Origin: Chloroflexota bacterium
GTDB taxonomy: Bacteria; Chloroflexota; Anaerolineae; Anaerolineales; UBA11579
DNA length: 64,000 nucleotides
NCBI GenBank assembly: GCA_016191875.1
Contig: JACPVG010000036.1
Span: 299,252 to 363,251, forward strand
Direction: 5' to 3'
Numbering within the stretch: the first letter of the stretch is position 1; each line of letters begins with the position of its first letter. This document shows positions 9,882 through 18,938 of the stretch, one piece after another. The translations under genes were made by a program, and so were the position numbers. A model generated the notes under the pieces. It was given only the letters and a program-made list of their open reading frames with translations, searched no databases and was not told where the DNA came from.

Positions 9882-10387
9882 GGGTTAGCGAATTCTATCA
9901 TCAATTTCTCGGTCTCATTATAGAAATAGCGGCCGAATATCGGCGGTTGGCCAGCCTGCCAGGCCAGGACGCGCGGCAGCAATTCGGGCAGGTCTTCCAC
10001 CAGGGGCAGGCTGGGAATCCGATCGAAGGCCACCCACTCCAGGCTGCCTTCATCGCCCGCTCGCGGCTCGCCCGGCGCGGCTGCGCCGGCAAAAACGAAC
10101 ATGCCGATGCCGGTGGGCTGGCGGGTGTCAATCATCACCACGGCCGCCAGGTGGGCCTCGGCCAGGTTCAGGCCGGTCTCCTCATGGAATTCGCGGCGGG
10201 CGGCGCTGAGCGGGTCTTCCCCGGCCTCGATGTGGCCGCCCACGCCGTTGTACAGGTTCGGCCACAGCCGTTTGGTCGGCGCGCCCTTCAACAGCAAGAC
10301 CGCCTCGGCGCGCGTGGCGAACACCAGGGCGCGCGGGATGATGCGGTAGCGGTCGGGGAAAGTTCCCTGGTCCTCGACCGGCATCAA
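9878..10387 (-). CDS. NUDIX hydrolase
   Basis: Nudix box GGHIEAGEDPLSAARREFHEETGL; 4-nt overlap with FHA gene. Confidence 0.92.
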   Translation of the reverse strand: MMPVEDQGTFPDRYRIIPRALVFATRAEAVLLLKGAPTKRLWPNLYNGVGGHIEAGEDPLSAARREFHEETGLNLAEAHLAAVVMIDTRQPTGIGMFVFAGAAAPGEPRAGDEGSLEWVAFDRIPSLPLVEDLPELLPRVLAWQAGQPPIFGRYFYNETEKLMIEFANP

Positions 10388-11811
10388 TCCGCCAGGTCGG
10401 AGGTGTCTTCGCCGGGGCCCACGCCGGCCGCCTTCAGGTAGCCGTTCAGGTCAGGGGCGATCTCGGCCGGGTGGACGTGCGCTTCGATGTGCTGGCGGGT
10501 GCCGGCGATGGCGAGTTTCTCGAACAGCATGGCGAATTGCTCATCCCAGGCGCGCGTGATGGCGTCCAGCTGCTCTGCGGGCAGGTCCCACTGGCGGGCC
10601 TTGAACGGGCCGATGGCGTACTTGCGGGTCTTGTAATAAAACTGCTCGGCGGTCTGGCCTTCTTTCTTTTCTTTGGCGTGATTGGCATCCAGGTACGCAT
10701 ACATTTCGTCGAGCAGCTCTTTGGGGGCCAGGTCGAAAAAGATGTTCTGGAAGTTGGTCGCCAGGTGCACTTCGCAGGCTTCGTATTCCACGAACTTGCC
10801 GAAGGCCTCCTGCGGCAGGGTGGAGGCGCCATGCTGCACCGCGCCGGCCATGCCGTATTCCATCCGGGCGATGCGGCTGAGCGCCAGCATGGTCTCGAAG
10901 TCCACGCTGACCTGGGCGATGGAACCGTCCGGCAGCACCGTGCCGCCGTGGGAAGTGCCGGTCTGGATGCTGATCTTGCTCAGGCCAGCTCTGCCGGGGG
11001 CGAGCTTCTCAAGTACGGCGTCAAAACCCTCCGTATAGGCGCGCAGTTCGGCCTCGTTGGAATTGTGGCCGCCCACCTCGCCGATCTCGCCGCCGATGGA
11101 GACGGTGACGCCCTGGGGTTCGAGGGCGCGGATGAAGGCGGTCATCTCGGCTGACAGGCGGCTGTTGAGTTCCTGCTGTTCCGGGATAGTGGGCTTTTCG
11201 ATCTCCACCAGGGTGGAGGTGTCCACGTCGATGTTATAGAACCCGGCGGCGACGGCCTCGGCGGTGAGGTCTTTGACCGCCTCGAGTTCGGCATCCGGGC
11301 CGGCTCTGTAGCGGCTGGCCGAGACCTGGAAATGGTCGCCCTGAATGAAGACCGGGCCGCGCCAGCCTGTGGCGATGGCGGCGGCCAGCACGCAGGCAGA
11401 ATACTCTGAGGGGCGTTGTTGCGTATAGCCAATTTCCGAGCGGGCGATCTCAAAGAGGAACGCTCCGGCCTCGATTTTGAGCGCGTTGCGGAAGATGGCC
11501 GCCGCGGCGTCAAAGGTGAGGATGCGCAGGTTCATGGCCGGGACCGTGAAGGCCGGCGGCACTTCGCCGCGGCCGCGCGCCATGTACAGGTCGTGGATGC
11601 TGGCGGGCAGGATGCCCAGCGCCTGCGCCGCGGAGCGGATGAGCCAGCGCGCCTGAGCGGCCTGTTTGCCGCTGCCCAGCGCCGCGGCGCGCGCCAGTTG
11701 CCGGATATCCGCGCGCAGGGCGGCTTCGTCCTGCACGTGAATGTGGTCATCGTGCAGGTGCAGGCTGTTGCCAACCAGAACGTTGAGTTCCTGGAATTCT
11801 TGTGGGTTCAT
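10384..11811 (-). CDS. Class II fructose-bisphosphate aldolase-like protein
   Basis: FIQGDHFQ (metal-binding His), NIDVDTSTL, GGEIGEVGGHN, LSKISIQTGTSHGG; the listed ORF is N-terminally overextended, start MNPQEFQEL at 11811. Confidence 0.75.
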   Translation of the reverse strand: MNPQEFQELNVLVGNSLHLHDDHIHVQDEAALRADIRQLARAAALGSGKQAAQARWLIRSAAQALGILPASIHDLYMARGRGEVPPAFTVPAMNLRILTFDAAAAIFRNALKIEAGAFLFEIARSEIGYTQQRPSEYSACVLAAAIATGWRGPVFIQGDHFQVSASRYRAGPDAELEAVKDLTAEAVAAGFYNIDVDTSTLVEIEKPTIPEQQELNSRLSAEMTAFIRALEPQGVTVSIGGEIGEVGGHNSNEAELRAYTEGFDAVLEKLAPGRAGLSKISIQTGTSHGGTVLPDGSIAQVSVDFETMLALSRIARMEYGMAGAVQHGASTLPQEAFGKFVEYEACEVHLATNFQNIFFDLAPKELLDEMYAYLDANHAKEKKEGQTAEQFYYKTRKYAIGPFKARQWDLPAEQLDAITRAWDEQFAMLFEKLAIAGTRQHIEAHVHPAEIAPDLNGYLKAAGVGPGEDTSDLAD

Positions 11812-12061
11812 GACGTTCCTCGCTCGATTCGGGCCGCGGGACGGCTGCCCGGCTGTTTTCGCTATTGTACCAGCGCGGTACAGGCGGGCCGGAGGCGATC
11901 TGCGCGGCGCGGATGGTGGCGCCGACTGCGGCGGCAAGGGGACATCCGAACTGCAATTAAGAGGATGGTTGCCACTCGAAAACCGCAACACCCCGGTCTA
12001 TTCTGGGATTCCACCCGGTTTCGTCAGTCATCCAGGGAGGATGTCGCCAGGAGGTGGTTCA

Positions 12062-13573
12062 ATGAAAACTTTCTTCAGGCTTGTTGGGGTCGCTCTGGGG
12101 CTTGCCCTGATCGCATCCTGCCGCTCTGGTGCTCCGGCGGCTCCGACGGACATCCCGCCGTCAGCCACTAACGCTCCTGCCCCCACTCGCCCCCCGTCTT
12201 TCACGCCCACTTCTCCACCGCCGGCCGAGGCCGCCGACATCATTTTCTACAATGGCGTGATGATCACCCTCGAAACCGGCCAGAGAACTGCGCAGGCCAT
12301 CGCCATTCGCGGGGGATTGATCCAGGCTGTGGGAAGCGATGAGGAAGTGCTGGCGCTACAAGGACCAGACACCACGCTCATCAACCTGCAGGGCCGCACA
12401 ATGATGCCGGGCTTCATCGACGGCCACACGCACATCCTGGCATTCCCAGAACGCATGGGCAGGACGTTCGACCAGGCCCAGGAAACCGCGCTTCGCTATG
12501 GCTTCACCACGCTGAACGAGATGTGGGCCGACGAAACGTTCCTCGAAGAGCTGTTCCAGGCCGAGCAGGCGGGGACTCTGAGGTTGCGGGTGAACGTGTT
12601 TGCCAGCTACAACGACGGTATTCTTGACGGGAATCATCAGAAGGTCTTCCTGAAGGCCTGGTTTCCGGGGCATGATCCAATCCTCGACCCGACTGCGCGG
12701 GTGCGGATTCCCGGCATAAAAGTGTTCCTGGACGGGGACAACTTCACCCCAATTCGCGGGTGTTGGGCCCTCAGCGATCCCTTCCCGCCCGGGGCGCGCC
12801 CGACTTCGACTGGCCTGTGCGGGACATCCCGCGGAGACCTGTACTGGCAGCAGGATGAACTGAACCAGGTGGTGCTGGAGGCGCAGACGGCGGGGTTTCG
12901 GGTCGCCTTCCATGCCATGGGTGACCGGGCGATCGAGGTTGCCTTGAACAGCATCGAATTCGCCCTGAACGGCCGGCCGAATGACGAAGTGCGGCATCAG
13001 ATCGAACATGGCAGCATGATTCGCCCCGACTTGCTCCCGCGCTATGAGCAACTGAATGTCCCCGGCTCGGTGCGGGGCTATGGCGACTTCTGCAACCTCC
13101 AGGAAATGGCCCCGGTGTTCGGGCCGGAGCGCGTCAACTGGTACGCCAATCGCTATGCCCTGCCCGGCCTGAATATCCATGCCTACATCGAAACGGATTT
13201 CGGTTGGACGGCAGACCCTGACGACCGTTACGCGCAAAGAGGCCTCGACCCGATCATGCAGCTTTACGGCATCGCGACTCACAATTTCGAGGGGCCGGGA
13301 GGAACCGTTTGCGGGCCGGATCCCGTAGTGGCTGGTTTCGTCATCCCGATCGAACGCGCCTTGCAGATGTTGACCATCGACCCAGCCTATGCGGTCTCGA
13401 TGGAGGACTATCTCGGCACGCTTGCGCCAGGCAAGTATGCGGACCTGATCATCCTGTCGGCCAACCCGCTTGCGATCGAACCGACTTCGCTAAAACACCT
13501 GCAAGTCTGGATGACCATGGTGGGCGGACAGGTCGAGTACTGTGCGGCCGGCAAGGAGGCCTATTGCCCCTAG
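12062..13573 (+). CDS. Amidohydrolase family lipoprotein (YtcJ-like)
   Basis: Start MKTFFRLVGVALGLALIASCRS (lipobox) at 12062; MPGFIDGHTHILAF, VAFHAMGDRAIEVALNSIEFAL, HQIEHGSM, GTLAPGKYADLIILSANP. Confidence 0.88.
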   Translation: MKTFFRLVGVALGLALIASCRSGAPAAPTDIPPSATNAPAPTRPPSFTPTSPPPAEAADIIFYNGVMITLETGQRTAQAIAIRGGLIQAVGSDEEVLALQGPDTTLINLQGRTMMPGFIDGHTHILAFPERMGRTFDQAQETALRYGFTTLNEMWADETFLEELFQAEQAGTLRLRVNVFASYNDGILDGNHQKVFLKAWFPGHDPILDPTARVRIPGIKVFLDGDNFTPIRGCWALSDPFPPGARPTSTGLCGTSRGDLYWQQDELNQVVLEAQTAGFRVAFHAMGDRAIEVALNSIEFALNGRPNDEVRHQIEHGSMIRPDLLPRYEQLNVPGSVRGYGDFCNLQEMAPVFGPERVNWYANRYALPGLNIHAYIETDFGWTADPDDRYAQRGLDPIMQLYGIATHNFEGPGGTVCGPDPVVAGFVIPIERALQMLTIDPAYAVSMEDYLGTLAPGKYADLIILSANPLAIEPTSLKHLQVWMTMVGGQVEYCAAGKEAYCP

Positions 13574-13602
13574 GGGCATGGCAAACTCGTCTAGACAATC
13601 AC

Positions 13603-13630
13603 TTGACAGAACGCGCCGCCTGAATAGAAT
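13603..13630 (+). promoter_or_regulatory. Sigma70-like promoter of the pyr operon
   Basis: TTGACA 13603-13608, N16, TAGAAT 13625-13630. Confidence 0.75.
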
Positions 13631-13675
13631 CAACCCGATATGCGGCGAGGAAACCCCTTACTCTCCTTGAGAAGC

Positions 13676-13713
13676 AGCGCCCCGGAGCCACGGCTCCGCT
13701 GGGCGCTTTTTTT
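13676..13713 (+). terminator. Leader hairpin plus T-tract immediately upstream of pyrC (candidate transcription attenuator)
   Basis: AGCGCCCCGGAGCC/GGCTCCG-CT-GGGCGCT hairpin followed by TTTTTTT; pyrC SD GGAGG begins only a few nt later. Confidence 0.75.
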
Positions 13714-13728
13714 ATGCCCGGAGGCCGG

Positions 13729-14793
13729 ATGCTGACCCGATTGCCGGGGTTGACCGACGTGCATGCGCACCTGCGCCAGCCGGGCGCGACCCACAAGGAA
13801 GATTGGGAAAGCGGCACGGCCGCGGCGCTGGCGGGCGGCTTCACGACCGTTTTGGCGATGCCCAACACACAACCGGCCATCGCCACCGGGGAGGCGCTGG
13901 AGGCGGCGCTGGACCTGGCGCATGGCAAGGCGCGCTGTGACTACGGCCAGTACCTGGGCGCCGGGCCGAACAACGCCGCCGAACTGGCCGGGCTGGCAGG
14001 CTGCGCCGCCGGACTGAAACTGTACCTGGACCAGACCTACGGCGACTTGAAATTAGACGACATGAGTCTGTGGATGCCGCACTTCGCCGCCTGGCCCAAG
14101 GACGCGCCCCTGGCCGCCCACGCCGAAGGCAAGACCCTGGCGGCTGCCCTCCTGATGGCCGCGCTGTTCGAGCGGCCGCTGCACCTGTGCCACGTCTCGC
14201 GCCGGGAGGAGATCCTGCTCATTCGCAAGGCCAAGGAGCGCGGCCTGCCGGTGACCTGTGAGGTCTGCCCGCACCATTTGTTCCTGACCGAAGATGACAT
14301 CCCGGCATTAGGCGCGGGGCGCAGCGAGGTGCGGCCGCGCCTGGCGAGGCGCGCCGACCGCGACGCCCTGTGGGCCAACCTGGACGTCATCGACTGCTTC
14401 GCCACCGACCATGCCCCGCACACCCTGCAAGAGAAAGATGGCGACAACCCGCCGCCCGGCTTCCCCGGCCTGGAGACCGCCCTGCCGCTGCTGCTCACAG
14501 CGGTGCACGAGGGCCGTTTGACGCCGGAGGACGTGGTCGCCCGCCTGCGCGACAACCCGCGGCGCATCTTCGGACTGCCGGAGCAGCCGGAAACGTTCGT
14601 CGAAGTGGACCTGGAGGAGGAATACGAAATCCGGGCGGCCGACATGCAGACGCGCTGCGGCTGGACGCCCTTCGAGGGCTGGCGCGCCCGCGGCCGGGTG
14701 CGGCGGGTGACCGTGCGCGGCGCGCTCGCCTACGAGGATGGCGAGGTGCTGGCCGCGCCGGGCAGCGGACGGGACGTGCGCGCAAAGGCATAA
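13729..14793 (+). CDS. pyrC: Dihydroorotase (CAD-type)
   Basis: [100 protein letters not shown] 13729 with GGAGG upstream preferred over 13714. Confidence 0.93.
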   Translation: MLTRLPGLTDVHAHLRQPGATHKEDWESGTAAALAGGFTTVLAMPNTQPAIATGEALEAALDLAHGKARCDYGQYLGAGPNNAAELAGLAGCAAGLKLYLDQTYGDLKLDDMSLWMPHFAAWPKDAPLAAHAEGKTLAAALLMAALFERPLHLCHVSRREEILLIRKAKERGLPVTCEVCPHHLFLTEDDIPALGAGRSEVRPRLARRADRDALWANLDVIDCFATDHAPHTLQEKDGDNPPPGFPGLETALPLLLTAVHEGRLTPEDVVARLRDNPRRIFGLPEQPETFVEVDLEEEYEIRAADMQTRCGWTPFEGWRARGRVRRVTVRGALAYEDGEVLAAPGSGRDVRAKA

Positions 14794-14840
14794 CCACAGA
14801 TGAATAGGAGATAGACCCGGAATTGCAGAATAATCACCAA

Positions 14841-15096
14841 TTGCTCTGTTGCAAAGATGGACGCAATCTGTGATGTCATTCTGAGGGAGCGGTCAGCCTG
14901 TGATTGGCTTGGCAGCATCCTCATCCGCGACCGAAGAATCTCGCGAAAGGCGCCTGATTTGCGTCGATGTGTCGTCGGGTCAGAAGCGCTTTTGTCGAGA
15001 TTCCTCGGTCGGGTTTGCAGATTTACTCTTATCTGAGAAGATTGCCCTCCCTCGGAAGGACAAGATAGATTGGTGAGTATGTCTGCAACAGAGAAA
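14841..15096. repeat. MITE-like / palindromic intergenic element between pyrC and pyrB
   Basis: Perfect 10-bp terminal inverted repeat CTCTGTTGCA (14844-14853) / TGCAACAGAG (15084-15093); internal 16-bp inverted repeat CGACCGAAGAATCTCG (14928-14943) / CGAGATTCCTCGGTCG (14996-15011), 15/16 match; GTCATTCTGAGGGAGCG motif at 14875. Confidence 0.55.
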
Positions 15097-15127
15097 TAAC
15101 CAGTTACCATTTGCCAGGAGAGAAAGC

Positions 15128-16120
15128 ATGGAAACGAATGGAAAACCCGACCGCACGCCAAGCCCGCACCTGCCCTTCGGCGACCAACGCAGCGCGCCCT
15201 TCTACGGCAAAGACATCCTCTCGGTCAGGCAGTTCAGCCGTGAGGATCTAGCCTACATATTCGGTGTGGCGCACGAAATGCGCGAGATGGTAGCGCGGGT
15301 CGGCACCTTCGATCTGCTCAAAGGCAAGATCCTAGCCAACCTGTTCTACGAGCCGTCCACGCGCACCTCGTCGTCCTTCACCGCCGCCATGGAGCGGCTG
15401 GGCGGCAGCGTCATCCCCATTAATGAGGTTAAGTATTCCTCGGTGTCCAAGGGCGAATCGCTGCCGGATACGGTGCGCACGCTGGAATGCTACGCCGACG
15501 TTATCGTCCTGCGCCACCCCGAGGTGGGGGCGAGCGCCGAGGCCGCCAACTACGCCCGCAAGCCGATCATCAACGCCGGGGACGGCGTGGGCGAGCACCC
15601 GACCCAGGCCCTGCTCGACCTGTTCACCATCCTGGAGGAACTGGGCGAAGCCGACGGCCTGACGGTGACGATGCTGGGCGACCTGAAATACGGTCGTACC
15701 GTGCACTCGCTGGCGCGCCTGCTCTCGCTCTACGACGTGAAATTGAACTACGTCTCGCCGGAGATCCTGCGCATGCCGCCGGAGATCCTCGCCGAGGTGG
15801 GTGCGCAGGACATCCCGCAGACCGAAACCCGACGCCTGGAAGATGTGCTGGCCGCCACGGATGTGCTCTACGTGACGCGCGTGCAAAAGGAACGGTTCGA
15901 GGATCTGGCCGATTACGAAAAGGTGCGGGGGCTGTACGTCATCACGCCGGAGACGCTGGCGCAGGCCAAAGAGCGCATGATTCTGATGCACCCGCTGCCG
16001 CGCGTGGGCGAGATCAGCATGGAAGTGGACGACGACCCGCGGGCGGCCTACTTCCGCCAGATGGAATACGGCCTGTACATCCGCATGGCTCTGCTGGCAA
16101 TGGTGTTGGGGAAAGCCTAG
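15128..16120 (+). CDS. pyrB: Aspartate carbamoyltransferase catalytic chain (CAD-like)
   Basis: [99 protein letters not shown]. Confidence 0.96.
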   Translation: METNGKPDRTPSPHLPFGDQRSAPFYGKDILSVRQFSREDLAYIFGVAHEMREMVARVGTFDLLKGKILANLFYEPSTRTSSSFTAAMERLGGSVIPINEVKYSSVSKGESLPDTVRTLECYADVIVLRHPEVGASAEAANYARKPIINAGDGVGEHPTQALLDLFTILEELGEADGLTVTMLGDLKYGRTVHSLARLLSLYDVKLNYVSPEILRMPPEILAEVGAQDIPQTETRRLEDVLAATDVLYVTRVQKERFEDLADYEKVRGLYVITPETLAQAKERMILMHPLPRVGEISMEVDDDPRAAYFRQMEYGLYIRMALLAMVLGKA

Positions 16121-17523
16121 TGGCGACGTTCTTCGAGCGGCTGGAAGCGCGGGCGCGGGCGGCCGATTCGCTGTTGTGCGTGGGGCTGGACCCGCACCCG
16201 GATGACCTCCTGGAAGCGAGCGCCGAAGCGGCGCGGGATTTCTGCCTGGGCCTGATTCAAGCGACCCACCCCTTTGCGGCGGCCTTCAAACCCAACAGCG
16301 CCTTCTTCGAAGTCCACGGGGCGGCGGGCATGCAGGCGCTGGCCGACGTCATCGCCGCCGTGCCGGAGGGCATCCCGGTCATCCTGGATGCCAAGCGCGG
16401 CGACATCGGCTCCACCGCCGAAGCCTATGCGCGGGCGGCGTTCGAGGCGCTGGGCGCGGATGCCATCACGGTGAACCCGTACCTGGGCGGCGACGCGGTC
16501 GCGCCGTTCCTGGCCGACCCGGCCAGAAGCGCGTTCCTGCTGTGCCGCACGTCCAACCCCGGCGCGGCCGACGTGCAGGATCTGGATACGGGCGGCGTTC
16601 CCCTCTATATGGAGGTGGCCCGCCTCGCAGAAGGGTGGAATGCCTTTGGAAACGCCGGGCTGGTGGTCGGGGCGACCTACCCGGATGAACTGGCCGAACT
16701 GCGCCGCACCCTGCCGGAGATGTGGTTCCTCACGCCCGGGGTCGGCGCGCAGGGCGCCGACCTGGAGGCCGCGCTGCGCGCCGGCCTGCGCGCGGATGGG
16801 CTGGGATTGCTCGTGCCGGTCTCACGCGCCATCAGCCGCGCCGCCGACCCGGCCAAAACCGCGGATGACCTGCGCCGGGCGATGAACGCCGTGCGTGCCG
16901 AACCGCGCCTGATCCCGTCCGGCTTTACCCCGGCCCAGGCGCGCCTGGCCGACGACCTGCTGCGACTGGGCTGCGTGCAGTTCGGGGAGTTCACGCTCAA
17001 ATCCGGGCAGAAGTCGCCCATCTACCTCGACCTGCGGCGGCTGGCGGGCGACCCGGCCGCGCTGCGGCGCGCGGCGGCGGAATACGCCCGCCTGTTGCGC
17101 CCGCTGGCCTTCGACCGCATCGCCGGGCTGCCCTATGCCGCCCTGCCCATCGCCGCGGCCGTGTCTCTGCATGGGAATTGGCCGCTGGTTTACCCGCGCA
17201 AGGAGAACAAGGACTACGGCACGAGGTCGGCGGTGGAGGGACCGTACGAAGCGGGTGAGCGTGTGGTTGTGCTGGACGACCTGGTGACGACCGGTTTGAG
17301 CAAGTTCGAGGGCATCGAAAAACTGCGGGCCGCCGGTATGGACGTGGAGGACGTGGTGGTGCTGGTGGACCGCGGCAGCGGTGCGGGCGCGGCGCTGCGC
17401 GCACGCGGGTTGGTCCTGCACGCCGTGTTCACCCTGCCCGGCCTGCTGGCGCAGTGGCAGGCGCGCGGCGCGGTGACCGCCGAGCAGCGCGCCGTCGTCA
17501 TGGCGTTCCTCGAATCGGACTGA
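16120..17523 (+). CDS. Bifunctional orotidine-5'-phosphate decarboxylase / orotate phosphoribosyltransferase fusion
   Basis: GTG start at 16120 overlapping the pyrB TAG by 1 nt. N-terminal ODCase (CVGLDPHPDD, ILDAKRGDIGSTAEAYA, FLLCRTSNPGA, TPGVGAQG), C-terminal OPRTase (FGEFTLKSGQKSPIYLDLR, YPRKENKDYGT, VVVLDDLVTTGLS). Confidence 0.93.
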   Translation: MATFFERLEARARAADSLLCVGLDPHPDDLLEASAEAARDFCLGLIQATHPFAAAFKPNSAFFEVHGAAGMQALADVIAAVPEGIPVILDAKRGDIGSTAEAYARAAFEALGADAITVNPYLGGDAVAPFLADPARSAFLLCRTSNPGAADVQDLDTGGVPLYMEVARLAEGWNAFGNAGLVVGATYPDELAELRRTLPEMWFLTPGVGAQGADLEAALRAGLRADGLGLLVPVSRAISRAADPAKTADDLRRAMNAVRAEPRLIPSGFTPAQARLADDLLRLGCVQFGEFTLKSGQKSPIYLDLRRLAGDPAALRRAAAEYARLLRPLAFDRIAGLPYAALPIAAAVSLHGNWPLVYPRKENKDYGTRSAVEGPYEAGERVVVLDDLVTTGLSKFEGIEKLRAAGMDVEDVVVLVDRGSGAGAALRARGLVLHAVFTLPGLLAQWQARGAVTAEQRAVVMAFLESD

Positions 17524-18515
17524 TGTACAGCATCCTGCGCCCCTGGTTGTTCCGGCTGGAGCCGGAGCGCGCCCACGCTCTCACCCTGCGGCTGATGCAG
17601 GTCGTGGGGGCGGCGCCGCCGCTGGCGGCCATCGTTCGGCGGCAGTACGCGATGGCTGCGCAGCCGGTGCAGGCGTTCGGGCTGGGCTTCGCCAACCCCA
17701 TCGGGCTGGCGGCGGGCTACGACAAGGACGGCCTGGCCTGGCGCGGGCTGGCGGCGCTGGGCTTCGGGCATATCGAGGTGGGCAGCGTCACCCTGCGGCC
17801 GCAGGCGGGCAACCCGCGCCCGCGCCTGTTTCGGTTGGAGGAAGACCGGGCGCTGATCAACCGCATGGGCTTTCCCAGCCGGGGGGCGGACTTCGTCGCC
17901 CGCCGCCTGGCCGGGCCACGCCCGCCGGGGTTGGTCCTGGGCGTCAACCTGGGGCTGAACAAGGACGCGCCGCTGGAACGCGCCGCCGAAGAGTACGCCG
18001 AATTGCAGCGCATCTTCGACCCGCTGGCCGATTACCTGGCGGTCAACGTCAGTTCGCCGAACACAGCCGGACTGCGGGCCTTGCAGGCGCAGGAACGGCT
18101 GGCCGGCCTGCTGGCGGCGTTGAAGGCGAACAAGCGCAAGCCGCTGCTGGTCAAGTTATCGCCTGACCTGGAGGAGCGCCAACTGGATGAGGCGCTGGAA
18201 GTCTTGCTGGATGGCGGGGCGGATGGCGTCATCGCCGTGAACACCACGCTGGCGCGGCCATCCCTGCGCTCGCGGCACGCGGGGGAAGCGGGCGGGTTGA
18301 GCGGCGCGCCGCTGGCGGCCATACGCGCCAGGGCACTGGAGCGTATGGCCGATAAGCTGGCTGGCCGTCTGCCGCTGGTGGCGGCGGGGGGAATCATGAC
18401 CGACGAAGATGCCCGTGCCTGCCTGGAGGCGGGCGCGGCGTTGGTGCAGGTGTATACGGGGATGGTCTATGGCGGGCCGGACTTCGTGCGGAGACTTATG
18501 GTATGGCAGGAATAA
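17523..18515 (+). CDS. pyrD: Dihydroorotate dehydrogenase (quinone-type)
   Basis: ATG at 17523 (TGATG overlap); NPIGLAAGYDKDGLAWRGLAALGFGHIEVGSVT, VNVSSPNTAGLR, LSGAPLAAIRARALERM, VAAGGIMTDEDA. Confidence 0.94.
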   Translation: MYSILRPWLFRLEPERAHALTLRLMQVVGAAPPLAAIVRRQYAMAAQPVQAFGLGFANPIGLAAGYDKDGLAWRGLAALGFGHIEVGSVTLRPQAGNPRPRLFRLEEDRALINRMGFPSRGADFVARRLAGPRPPGLVLGVNLGLNKDAPLERAAEEYAELQRIFDPLADYLAVNVSSPNTAGLRALQAQERLAGLLAALKANKRKPLLVKLSPDLEERQLDEALEVLLDGGADGVIAVNTTLARPSLRSRHAGEAGGLSGAPLAAIRARALERMADKLAGRLPLVAAGGIMTDEDARACLEAGAALVQVYTGMVYGGPDFVRRLMVWQE

Positions 18516-18938
18516 CCTTGAATAAACGAGAACCCCGCCCGCCTGTTACGCTCATAGAGGCTAAATAGTACCAATGTCCTATAAGTTCCTAAACGAAATG
18601 CAAGCGCCGATTGTGGGCAAAAGTACTATAATCGTCGGGACAACTGCATACGAAGTGTGTGGCCTTCCATCCGAATCGCACCGCCGGTATTATTGATTTT
18701 CTTCATTGCGGGCGAATTTGATTATCTGGAAATTGATTTCGCCTGGAAAGCGGATGGAAATGAAGCATTTCGTTGCACCGACTTTTTGGGGGCCAACGGG
18801 TTCGCCGCTCCTGACCCTGGCAGGCATAACGGGCGCCATGCCAGTGCGGGAGCGCTTTTACGTTGGATTGAGACAATTGCACCCGGTAAAACGGGGAGGA
18901 GATTGCGCGCCGTTCCAGAAGGCGGGCGCGTTCGAATA

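Noticed and set aside
15487-16119. N-terminal extension of the 678-aa ODCase-OPRTase ORF
   Set aside because: Out-of-frame read of pyrB; GTG at 16120 begins the recognisable ODCase sequence.
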